Source of the DNA: Dichotomicrobium sp964650735
Lineage (GTDB): Bacteria; Pseudomonadota; Alphaproteobacteria; Rhizobiales; Rhodomicrobiaceae
Length of the DNA: 38,550 bases
Direction: 5' to 3'
Assembly: GCA_964650735.1 (NCBI GenBank)
Contig: CAZYUT010000004.1
Span: 1 to 38,550 of the forward strand
The first letter of the stretch is position 1. The number at the start of each line of letters is the position of its first letter. Positions 7,400 through 14,502 of this stretch are shown piece after piece. The notes beneath the pieces are model-generated. The model ran no database searches and was not told the DNA's origin. It saw only the letters and a list, made by a program, of their open reading frames with translations. Both the position numbers and the translations under genes were made by a program.

Positions 7400-8008
7400 A
7401 TGGACCATCCCACTGCCGGGCCGGAGATCGATCAGCTCATAAAGCTTTTGGCCCGGCTTCCTGGGCTCGGGCCGCGTTCAGCGCGCCGGGCGGCATTGCA
7501 TCTGCTGAAAAAGCCGGACAAGCTGCTCGCACCGCTGGCCGCAGCCATGAGCGAAGCAGCCGAGAAGATCGCGACCTGCGAGACCTGCGGGAATATCGAC
7601 ACCGTGAACCCTTGCGCGCTCTGCGCGGATCCGCGCCGCGACGCCAGCTTGATCTGTGTGGTCGAGGAGGTCGGCGACCTCTGGGCGCTGGAGCGCGCCA
7701 AGGCGATCAACGCGCGCTATCATGTGCTCGGGGGCGTGCTTTCGCCGCTGGACGGCATCGGCCCGGATGATCTCAACATCGCCCGGCTGATCGCTCGCGT
7801 GAACGCCGGCGATATCGGCGAGGTGCTGCTTGCGCTCAACGCCACGGTCGAGGGCCAAAGCACCGCGCATTACATCACTGACCGGATTGAAAGCTCCGGC
7901 GTCAAGGTCTCCGTGCTGGCCCACGGCGTGCCGGTGGGCGGCGAACTCGACTATCTCGACGACGGCACGCTGGCCGCCGCGATCCGCGCGCGCCGGCCGA
8001 TCGAGTGA
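7400..8008 (+). CDS. recR: Recombination mediator protein RecR
   Basis: RecR works with RecF and RecO to load RecA at single-strand gaps. The 202-residue protein has the expected order: an N-terminal helix-hairpin-helix (LLARLPGLGPRSARRAALHL), a Cys4 zinc finger (C60, C63, C72, C75), a TOPRIM domain (ICVVEEVGDLWALERA) and a C-terminal segment with LAHGVPVGGELDYLDDGTL. It completes the dnaX-ybaB-recR operon, 10 bp after ybaB. Length is normal and all motifs are intact. Confidence 0.97.
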   Translation: MDHPTAGPEIDQLIKLLARLPGLGPRSARRAALHLLKKPDKLLAPLAAAMSEAAEKIATCETCGNIDTVNPCALCADPRRDASLICVVEEVGDLWALERAKAINARYHVLGGVLSPLDGIGPDDLNIARLIARVNAGDIGEVLLALNATVEGQSTAHYITDRIESSGVKVSVLAHGVPVGGELDYLDDGTLAAAIRARRPIE

Positions 8009-8062
8009 AGCGCCGCTTGACGCGGCCGCGTCTTTCGGGGCAACAAACACTTCCGCACGTCA

Positions 8063-8102
8063 CGATCCATCTATCTCAGTCCAGCGATCCATCCCAGTCC
8101 AG
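8063..8102. repeat. Imperfect tandem repeat before the acyltransferase start
   Basis: Two adjacent units, 8063-8084 and 8085-8102, each begin CGATCCATC and end CAGTCCAG; the first carries four extra bases. The repeat ends three bases before the acyltransferase ATG and occupies the place of its ribosome-binding site, which is not recognisable. It may be a slippage product or a regulatory element. Confidence 0.55.
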
Positions 8103-8105
8103 CGT

Positions 8106-8993
8106 ATGTCCGCCCTGCTCAAGGCTCGTCACGTCACCGAATATTTGCTGCTGCGCGGCGTGATCGCGCTGGTCCGCGCCTTGCCGCTGGACACAGCGAC
8201 ATCTTGGTCGGCAAAAACCTGGGCGTTCATTGCGCCGAAGACCCATCGCCACAAGCGCGCGCTTGCAAACCTCGCATTGGCCTTCCCAGACAAGTCGCCC
8301 GAAGAGCGGGAGCGGATTGCGCGGGAGATGTGGGCAAACCTGGGCCGGGTGATGGCCGAGACCATGCGGCTCGATCAAATCCTCGATGAGCCTGAGCGCG
8401 TCGAGGTCGAGAACCCGGAGCTTCTGGAACGCTACCGGAACCGGATGGGCCCGGCGATCTGCGCGTCGATGCACATGGGCAATTGGGAATTGGCCATGCT
8501 GCCGCTCACTCGCGTCGGCGCGAAACCTGCGGCTGTCTATCGCCTCGTGGACAACCCCTACGTGGACATGTATTTACGCTCGCAGCGGGAAAAACTCTAT
8601 CCCGGAGGCCTGTTTTCCCGCGGCGCCCAGTCAGGCTACGCCACGGCGCGGGTCATCGGCAGCTATGTGCGCCAGGGCGGGCGTCTGGGGTTCCTGGCCG
8701 ACCGGTTTGACCGCACCGGGCTGGCGGTGCCGTTCTTTGGTCATCCGGCCAAATCGAATACTGTGCCCGCCATGCTGGCGCGGCGGCTGGGCGCGCGGAT
8801 CTGGCTGGGGCGCTGCATTCGCGTCGGCAGCGGCTCGCATTTCAAGGTCAAGGTCCGCGAGCTGAAGGTACCGCGAACAGATGATCCGGAAGCCGACATT
8901 CGATGGATCGTCGAACAGATGCAGGCCCAGTTCGAGGCCTGGATCCGCGAACATCCCGAACAGTGGATGTGGTCGAACCGGCGCTATAGCTGA
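8106..8993 (+). CDS. Lysophospholipid/lipid A acyltransferase (LpxL/HtrB family)
   Basis: Members transfer a fatty acyl chain to lipid A or a related lipid at the inner membrane. The 295-residue protein has one N-terminal hydrophobic segment (about 12-28), the catalytic HX4E motif HMGNWE (H123, E128) and the later family segment LGFLADRFDRTGLAVPFFGHPA. The terminal HPEQWMWSNRRY matches the usual HPEQWxWxxRR ending. The ATG at 8106 is chosen because earlier in-frame starts lie inside recR. No good ribosome-binding site is visible; a small tandem repeat sits there. Whether it acts on lipid A or another lipid cannot be told. Confidence 0.87.
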   Translation: MSALLKARHVTEYLLLRGVIALVRALPLDTATSWSAKTWAFIAPKTHRHKRALANLALAFPDKSPEERERIAREMWANLGRVMAETMRLDQILDEPERVEVENPELLERYRNRMGPAICASMHMGNWELAMLPLTRVGAKPAAVYRLVDNPYVDMYLRSQREKLYPGGLFSRGAQSGYATARVIGSYVRQGGRLGFLADRFDRTGLAVPFFGHPAKSNTVPAMLARRLGARIWLGRCIRVGSGSHFKVKVRELKVPRTDDPEADIRWIVEQMQAQFEAWIREHPEQWMWSNRRYS

Positions 8994-9031
8994 CACGCGC
9001 GGAGCGAACGCAAAGCCGACGGAGGCACACC

Positions 9032-10081
9032 ATGGCGCACACACGCACGCCAGCCAAATTCTATGCACCGCTGGCCGCAGGCGCGCCCGCGCCCTGGCGC
9101 GAGAAGCCGGTCCGGCTGGAGCGAATGATCCATTTCGTTCCGCCGCATGTCGAAAAGGTTCGCGCCAAGATCGCCGACATCATTCCCCAGGTCGATGTCA
9201 TCCTCGGCAATCTGGAGGACGCGGTGCCCGCCGAAGAGAAAGAGGCCGCGCGCTACGGCTTCATCGACATGGCCCGCGCCCATGACTTCAGCGACACCGG
9301 GCTTTGGACCCGGATCAACGCGCTCAACAGCCCCTGGGCGCTGGACGACATCTGCGAAATCGTCGCCGCGGCGGGCGACAAGCTTGACGTCATCATGCTG
9401 CCCAAGGTGGAGGGCCCGTGGGACATCCACTATCTGGACCAGCTTCTCGCCCAGCTCGAAGTGAAGTACGGCCTCTCGCGCCCGATCATGATCCATGCCA
9501 TCCTTGAAACGGCCGAGGGCGTTAACAATGTCGAAACTATTGCCGGGTCGAGCCCGCGCATGCATGGCATGAGTCTGGGGCCGGCCGATCTGGCCGCTTC
9601 ACGCCAGATGAAGACAACGCGGGTGGGCGGCGGACATCCATCCTATGGGGTGCTCAGCGACCCGAACGAGGGTGAGCATAGGCATTTCTCCCAGCAGGAC
9701 TTGTGGCACTACACGATCGGGCGAATGGTGGATGCGTGCGCGATGTATGACCTCAAGCCGTTTTATGGGCCATTCGGCGATTTCTCCGATGCGGAAGGCT
9801 GCCAGGCGCAGTTCCGCAACGCGTTCCTTCAGGGCTGCGTCGGCGCGTGGTCGCTGCACCCGAGCCAGATCGAGATCGCAAAACGGGTCTTCAGCCCCGA
9901 TCCTGGCGAAGTCGCTTTTGCCAAGCGCATCCTTGAGGCGATGCCGGGTGGTAGCGGCGCGGTGATGGTCGATGGCAAGATGCAGGACGACGCCACCTGG
10001 AAGCAGGCAAAAGTTATGGTTGACCTTGCCCGGCTTGTGGTGGCCAAAGACCCGGAGATGGCGGACGTTTACGGCCTGTAA
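9032..10081 (+). CDS. mcl: Malyl-CoA/beta-methylmalyl-CoA lyase, Chloroflexus-like form
   Basis: The 349-residue protein is a HpcH/HpaI-CitE superfamily CoA-ester lyase, cleaving malyl-CoA to acetyl-CoA and glyoxylate and possibly methylmalyl-CoA or citramalyl-CoA. From memory it follows the Chloroflexus aurantiacus Mcl more closely than the shorter 318-325-residue proteobacterial enzyme: the lead KFYAPLAAGAPAPWRE, then ILGNLEDAVP, KVEGPWDIHYLDQ, MKTTRVGGGHPSYGVL, FYGPFGDFSD and the ending DDATWKQAKVMVDLARLV. A purine-rich GACGGAGG precedes the ATG. hspQ follows after 40 bp. In an alphaproteobacterium it would serve glyoxylate assimilation (serine cycle or ethylmalonyl-CoA pathway). Substrate range is inferred. 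Confidence 0.83.
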   Translation: MAHTRTPAKFYAPLAAGAPAPWREKPVRLERMIHFVPPHVEKVRAKIADIIPQVDVILGNLEDAVPAEEKEAARYGFIDMARAHDFSDTGLWTRINALNSPWALDDICEIVAAAGDKLDVIMLPKVEGPWDIHYLDQLLAQLEVKYGLSRPIMIHAILETAEGVNNVETIAGSSPRMHGMSLGPADLAASRQMKTTRVGGGHPSYGVLSDPNEGEHRHFSQQDLWHYTIGRMVDACAMYDLKPFYGPFGDFSDAEGCQAQFRNAFLQGCVGAWSLHPSQIEIAKRVFSPDPGEVAFAKRILEAMPGGSGAVMVDGKMQDDATWKQAKVMVDLARLVVAKDPEMADVYGL

Positions 10082-10121
10082 GCCGCCGCATGCCCCGGGC
10101 CTTTTGCAGGAAGGACGATTG

Positions 10122-10454
10122 ATGGAAAAAATCAGAACCGCCAAGTTTCAATTGGGCCAAGTTGTCCGTCATCGTTTTTATCCCTTTCGCGGCGTCATCT
10201 TCGATATCGATCCGGAATTCGATAATGATGAGGAATGGTGGCTGTCGATCCCGCCGGAAATCCGCCCCGCCAAGGACCAGCCCTATTATCACCTGCTCGC
10301 GGAGAATGCGGAGACCGAATACATCGCTTATGTTTCCGAGCAGAACCTGTTGCCGGACGACAGCGGCGAGCCGGTCCGCCATCCGCAGGTCATGGAATTC
10401 TTTGACGAACTGCAGGACGGCGTTTACCGCGTGCGGTACACTCAGGATCATTGA
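10122..10454 (+). CDS. hspQ: Heat shock protein HspQ (YccV-like, hemimethylated-DNA-binding family)
   Basis: This 110-residue protein matches HspQ, an adaptor that in enterobacteria enhances Lon proteolysis and is annotated as hemimethylated-DNA binding. Visible family segments are KFQLGQVVRHRFYPFRGVIF, the aromatic EWWLSIPPEIRP, QPYYHLLAENAETEYIAYVSEQNL and the end DGVYRVRY. AAGGA lies six bases before the ATG at 10122. It follows mcl by 40 bp and precedes a DUF2237 gene by 24 bp, so all three could be cotranscribed. The functional link with mcl is unclear. Confidence 0.92.
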   Translation: MEKIRTAKFQLGQVVRHRFYPFRGVIFDIDPEFDNDEEWWLSIPPEIRPAKDQPYYHLLAENAETEYIAYVSEQNLLPDDSGEPVRHPQVMEFFDELQDGVYRVRYTQDH

Positions 10455-10478
10455 TATCCATGGCAATCGGAGAGCGCC

Positions 10479-10856
10479 ATGAGCGACGAGCAGCAGAAGA
10501 ACGTCTTCGGCGAGCCGATCTCTTCATGTTCCGAAGCGCCGGTGACAGGCTTTTATCGCAACGGCTGCTGCGACACCGGCCCGGAAGATGTCGGGTCCCA
10601 CACTGTCTGCGCAATCATGACCGACGAGTTCCTCGCCTATACGAAATCCGTTGGCAACGACCTGTCCACGCCGGTCCCGGCTTACGAATTTCCCGGCCTT
10701 AAGGCGGGGGACCGATGGTGCCTGTGCGCTGCGCGGTGGAAGCAGGCTTGTGATGCGGGCGCGGCGCCGCGCGTGGTGTTGTCCGCCACCAACGAGGCGG
10801 CGCTGGAGATTGTCGCGCTGGAAGACCTGAAGCGCTACGCCATCGATCTGAGTTGA
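10479..10856 (+). CDS. DUF2237 family protein
   Basis: This 125-residue protein belongs to the small conserved family DUF2237, whose function is unknown. Family features seen are NVFGEPISSCSEAPVTGFYR, GCCDTGPEDVGSHTVCA, the phrase FLAYTKSVGNDLSTP, and GDRWCLCAARWKQA followed by APRVVLSATNEAALEIV. Several conserved cysteines (residues 17, 30, 31, 44, 81, 83, 90) suggest metal or redox chemistry, but this is only a suggestion. GGAG lies just upstream of the ATG. The stop overlaps the next frame. Confidence 0.88.
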   Translation: MSDEQQKNVFGEPISSCSEAPVTGFYRNGCCDTGPEDVGSHTVCAIMTDEFLAYTKSVGNDLSTPVPAYEFPGLKAGDRWCLCAARWKQACDAGAAPRVVLSATNEAALEIVALEDLKRYAIDLS

Positions 10857-11191
10857 GCCGGGGCCTGTGCGTGCGCGGACCACCGCAATCGAAGAAAGCC
10901 TCCACGCTGCGCGAAACCGCCACCGAGCAGGTCGGGCAGGAAATCCTGGAGGAAAAGGCCGCGTCGCTCATGCGCGCTGGCCGGAGGGTCGAGACCGCGC
11001 TCAAGGACATCCGGGCGCATGACGCAGGGGAGAAGCCGGGCGCTGAGCGAGCCGATTTGCTTGACGAGGCGGCGCGGGCAGTTTGGGCGCTGTTGATCCA
11101 GCGTGAACTCTGCGGCTTTCGCGACGAAAAGCGGACCATTGAACAATACGCCATCCCTCGCGAAGTGATGGTGCGCGTCGGGCGCGTTTAG
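10853..11191 (+). CDS. Small helical protein, DUF6665-like
   Basis: This protein of up to 112 residues is mostly helical and charged, with EILEEKAASLMRAGRRVETA, a central LLDEAARAVWALLIQRELCG and the end YAIPREVMVRVG. I recall these as DUF6665 features, a small alphaproteobacterial family of unknown role, but could not search. The start is uncertain: a TTG at 10853 overlaps the DUF2237 stop, and a GTG at 10871 is possible. The stop (TAG, 11189-11191) abuts the stop of the convergent MurF-like gene with no base between. Confidence 0.62.
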   Translation: MSRGLCVRGPPQSKKASTLRETATEQVGQEILEEKAASLMRAGRRVETALKDIRAHDAGEKPGAERADLLDEAARAVWALLIQRELCGFRDEKRTIEQYAIPREVMVRVGRV

Positions 11192-12796
11192 CTAAACCCG
11201 GAACTCGCGCTCGAGAATGTCAGGCAGGTCGTTCTCGATCAGGACGACGTCATCCGCCTTGACATTGCGCTTGAGCCAGTCCTCGGCCTCGGCGAAGCTC
11301 TTGAGCTTTATGACACGGCCGTTTGCCGCGCGCCGCTCGAAGGCGTCAACGAAAGTCGGGATGCGATCGGGCCGCACCACCAGCGCCACGTCGATGCACT
11401 GCGCGGCCTTGAGGCCCAGCTCAGCGTGAGCCTGATCGTGACGCTCACCCAGCTCGGCCATGCCAGGCGTGATTAGGATGCGACGGCCGCGTCCGTTGCG
11501 CAGCTTGTCGGTTAGCTCCAGCGCGGTGGCGAAGCCCGAGGGGTTGGAGTTGTAGGCATCGTCGATCAGGATGCTGCCGTCGCCCTGCGGCTTGACTTCC
11601 AGCCGGTGCTGGATTTGCGGCGTGGTCGCCATCGCCGCGATCGCCTTTTTCGCCGGAACGCCGGCAAGTACCGCCGCGCCGAACGCAAGCGCCATGTTCG
11701 AACCATGATGCAGCCCGTAGAGCGGCGCGGCTAGATCGAACTCTTCCTCACCGAACATCTCCGGCCAGATGACCTTGACCTTTAACCCGGCCTTGGTCTG
11801 CTCGACCTTGAGGATCTTCAGATCCGCAAACTCGCCCTCGCCGCAGATGACGAAGCTGTCGCGGTGGGCGTTCATGTAATCGACGGCGTACTCCTGGGCG
11901 AGCACCTCGTGGCCGACGATCATCTTGCCGCGCTTGGCGACCACGGCTTCGGACAGCTCGAACTTCGCCCGCGCGACCGTCTCCAACGACTTGAAGCGCT
12001 CGTAATGCGCCTCCCCGATGGTGGTCAGGACGCCGAGGTCCGGCGGCGTCAGATCGCACAGCCGCTTGATCGAGCCGATGCCATAAGCGCCCATCTCCGC
12101 AATGAAGTAGCGCGTGCCCGGCTTGAGCTGCTCGCGGATGATGCGCGTGTTGCCCATCACCGTATTGACGCTGCCGGGCGTGTAGAGCGTGCGCGCGTGC
12201 ATGCTCAGGATGTGCCCGAGGATGTGCTTGACGGAAGTCTTGCCGAACGAGCCGGTAATGCCGATCACGGTGGGGCGCAGGCGCTTGAGCTTGGTGTGCG
12301 CCTCGGTCCAGAACTTGCGCTGCGTGCGGCTCTCCAGCGGCATCAGCATCAGGTTGCCGAGCATGAGGACGAAGGGCAGCGCCCATAGCGGCGCGAGCCA
12401 CCACAACGGCGCCGGCGCGAAGACGGCCAGCCCGGCGACGGGCAGGCTTAGCGCGAGCGCCGTCCAGTAGATGCGCTGCGCCCGCTTGGTCATCGCCAGC
12501 TTCTTTTTCGCGTTCTTGCGCGGGTCCGGCTCCAAAGCAGTCGCGAGGATGAACAGGCCCGCCAGCACGCCCTGCCACACCGCCGGAATGATCGGTCCGG
12601 CAAGCTGGACCACGAGCGCAACGGCGGCGATTGCGAGCGCCACGCGCTTGTCGAAAGCGAAGGAACGGAATAGCCAGCGCAAGAAGCGCAGCGAATCGTA
12701 TTCCTCTTGCTGGTAGATATGCAGATAACGGCGCAGCCGGCGCAGCGCGAAGATCAGGAATGCCGCGGCAGTGACCGTCCCACCGATCCAAATCAT
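11192..12796 (-). CDS. Membrane-anchored MurF-like Mur ligase
   Basis: The 534-residue protein has a MurF-type catalytic core on a membrane anchor. Residues 3-18, 52-90 and 109-153 are hydrophobic, giving three or four membrane passes; the positively charged segment 90-108 should face the cytoplasm. The core has P-loop GITGSFGKTS (179-188), EMG at 234-236, the IGEAHYERF histidine (H264), a probable carbamylated lysine (K278) and the MurF-typical DDAYNSNP (412-419) with GMAELG (445-450). It lacks the N-terminal domain MurF uses to bind UDP-MurNAc-tripeptide. It probably makes an amide bond on a lipid-linked or membrane acceptor; the substrate is unknown. The ATG overlaps the hydrolase stop (ATGA), so it ends a three-gene operon. 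Confidence 0.85.
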   Translation of the reverse strand: MIWIGGTVTAAAFLIFALRRLRRYLHIYQQEEYDSLRFLRWLFRSFAFDKRVALAIAAVALVVQLAGPIIPAVWQGVLAGLFILATALEPDPRKNAKKKLAMTKRAQRIYWTALALSLPVAGLAVFAPAPLWWLAPLWALPFVLMLGNLMLMPLESRTQRKFWTEAHTKLKRLRPTVIGITGSFGKTSVKHILGHILSMHARTLYTPGSVNTVMGNTRIIREQLKPGTRYFIAEMGAYGIGSIKRLCDLTPPDLGVLTTIGEAHYERFKSLETVARAKFELSEAVVAKRGKMIVGHEVLAQEYAVDYMNAHRDSFVICGEGEFADLKILKVEQTKAGLKVKVIWPEMFGEEEFDLAAPLYGLHHGSNMALAFGAAVLAGVPAKKAIAAMATTPQIQHRLEVKPQGDGSILIDDAYNSNPSGFATALELTDKLRNGRGRRILITPGMAELGERHDQAHAELGLKAAQCIDVALVVRPDRIPTFVDAFERRAANGRVIKLKSFAEAEDWLKRNVKADDVVLIENDLPDILEREFRV

Positions 12797-13590
12797 GCAA
12801 TCGTCCCCACGAAATCGCGCAGCCGCTTCAAGACCTGATGCTTGCCAGACGTGAGCACCGAATAGTGATCCTGTCGCGGCAGGATGGTTAGCTCCGCGCG
12901 CGGAATCAGGCGGGACAGCCGCTCGCCGATCTCCGGTGGGGTTTCTGTGTCGTTCTCGCCGTAGACCAGATGGACCGGGCACATGACCTGCCGGGCCACG
13001 TCGCTCAAGTCTTCGGAAACGACCTTGGCGAGCACCGCGCGCATCTCCCCGGCGCTCGCGTAGTCCTTGCTGCCGAAGCGCTGGCGCAGCTTCTCGACAT
13101 CGAGGCCGAGAACCGGCGCGGCCCGTTTCAGCGCCTTGAAGGTGCGCACGCGCGCGCCAAGCCGGACACGCTCGCTCAGGCTGCGCTGGCGCGGCAGGCC
13201 TGCCCCGGCGATCAAGAACAATGCGCTCACGCTTTCGGGATGTCGCGCGGCGATCTGCAGGCCCACCCGGCAACCAAAGGAATGCCCGATCCAGATCGTT
13301 CCCGATGCTGGCGGGCGCGAAGCCAGCAAATCAGCGCTTGCATCCGCATACTCCGCCGTGCCCCACGCCTCGGGCGGGGCGGGCGAGTCGCCAAAACCGG
13401 GAAAATCGAGCAGCAGATGCGTGGCCTGCCCCGACAGCGCCTCCGCCAGGGGGCTGAGCGCGCGCCGGCTCTGCCCCCAACCATGCGCCCAGACAAAACG
13501 CGGCGTGTGGGCATTGGCCGGCTGGCCGATCTCCTCAAAAGCGAATGGCGCTGTGGCCACCGGCGCGGGTTGCGTCATCGGCGCGGTCAT
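12793..13590 (-). CDS. Alpha/beta hydrolase
   Basis: This 265-residue alpha/beta hydrolase has the oxyanion-loop HGWG (36-39), nucleophile elbow GHSFG (S104), acid D214 in YGENDTE and H242 in RQDHYSVL, so the triad is complete. The ATG at 13590 has GGGGAG just upstream and overlaps the VanX-like stop (ATGA); its own stop overlaps the MurF-like start in the same way. This tight packing implies coupled translation and a shared process. The substrate is unknown; an ester or amide of a D-amino-acid-containing product would fit the neighbours, but that is inference. Confidence 0.85.
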   Translation of the reverse strand: MTAPMTQPAPVATAPFAFEEIGQPANAHTPRFVWAHGWGQSRRALSPLAEALSGQATHLLLDFPGFGDSPAPPEAWGTAEYADASADLLASRPPASGTIWIGHSFGCRVGLQIAARHPESVSALFLIAGAGLPRQRSLSERVRLGARVRTFKALKRAAPVLGLDVEKLRQRFGSKDYASAGEMRAVLAKVVSEDLSDVARQVMCPVHLVYGENDTETPPEIGERLSRLIPRAELTILPRQDHYSVLTSGKHQVLKRLRDFVGTIA

Positions 13591-14441
13591 CTCTCCCCAC
13601 TCCCAGATCCTGCGCCCCTGCTCCCCTGCGGCGGGCGGATATAGCCATACCAAGCAGCCCGCGGCGCGTCACCCCCCAATGCCGCCGGGTTTGCGGCGAG
13701 GTTGCGCACATACATCTGGTTGCCCCAATCGAAATGCCAGAACTCGGGCGGATAGTTGACAAAACCCTGTGCGCGCATCGCCGAACTAAGGAGCCGTCTA
13801 TACAGAAGCCGGGGATCGTCCGGGGCGATCTCGCGGCGCTCCAGCGCGCGCTCGTAATAGTCGCTGGCCGCGCGTTCGCTCATCTCGTCGAAGCCCGCGC
13901 CCATCTCGGCAAAGGCGCCGGTGTCGAGATGCTGCAAGGTCACGTCGATCGCCGCGCCGGTGGCATGCGTCGGGATCGTCGCAGGGTCGTCAGGGTCGAA
14001 GCGGGACGGATCGGAGACGAATTTCGACACGCGCGCACGGATCAGTGCGTCAGCCGCGTCGGGGCAGTCGCGCCGCATCTGTTCCCACCAGAAGTCCCAC
14101 AAGCCGCGCTGACATGCTGGCGGCCGGTAGGCGTCCCAGACAAACAGGCGCAAGCCCCAGCCCTGCAATCCGCGATTGACGCGCACGAGTTTTTCTGCAA
14201 CCGATTTGCGCGCCCAAAGGCCGTTAACATGGCCGGCGATCGCGCGGTGATAAGGCGCATTTCCGCCATCCGTGCGGGCATAGTAGTTCTCGCCGACGAG
14301 GCCGTGATCGCAGAGGTTGACGAGCGGCTCGGCGTGGAGCGGATGCTGGGCATCAACCGGCACGCCGCCGTAGCCCCCCGCATCAAGTTTGCAACAGGCG
14401 GACGGAACCGGCGGCAGTGATGTCCAGGCAAGAACTGTCAA
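13587..14441 (-). CDS. VanX/DdpX-like D-alanyl-D-alanine dipeptidase (peptidase M15D)
   Basis: VanX-type zinc peptidases hydrolyse free D-Ala-D-Ala. Counting from the TTG at 14441 (284 residues), all catalytic elements are present: R106 in VWDAYRPP (equivalent to VanX R71), zinc ligands H159 and D166 in THATGAAID, and base E233 with ligand H236 in EFWHF. The start is uncertain: no ATG precedes the conserved part, and a GTG in the GGVPV segment is an alternative. There is no convincing signal peptide; the early Ala-Cys-Cys only weakly recalls a lipobox. It is first in the operon with the hydrolase and MurF-like gene, divergent from a Ddl-like gene. Without a signal peptide it would act in the cytoplasm. 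Confidence 0.85.
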   Translation of the reverse strand: MTVLAWTSLPPVPSACCKLDAGGYGGVPVDAQHPLHAEPLVNLCDHGLVGENYYARTDGGNAPYHRAIAGHVNGLWARKSVAEKLVRVNRGLQGWGLRLFVWDAYRPPACQRGLWDFWWEQMRRDCPDAADALIRARVSKFVSDPSRFDPDDPATIPTHATGAAIDVTLQHLDTGAFAEMGAGFDEMSERAASDYYERALERREIAPDDPRLLYRRLLSSAMRAQGFVNYPPEFWHFDWGNQMYVRNLAANPAALGGDAPRAAWYGYIRPPQGSRGAGSGSGER

Positions 14442-14502
14442 CTGAGGCTCAACCCTCTAAAATCAGCGCGCATAACAACCATAAAATGTGGGCCTAACGG
14501 AA
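14442..14502. promoter_or_regulatory. Divergent control region between the VanX-like and Ddl-like genes
   Basis: Only about 60 bp separate the two start codons, so promoters for both operons must overlap or lie inside coding sequence. The segment is AT-richer than its surroundings and holds TAAAAT twice, once near 14457 and once at 14482-14487. The second could be a -10 box for the plus-strand gene if translation starts at 14503. No operator palindrome is evident. Confidence 0.45.

Noticed and set aside
12797..13273. An N-terminal extension of the MurF-like gene across the hydrolase
   Set aside because: The frame is open, but the extension is Arg- and Pro-rich nonsense; the ATG at 12796 begins a clear membrane helix and forms an ATGA overlap.
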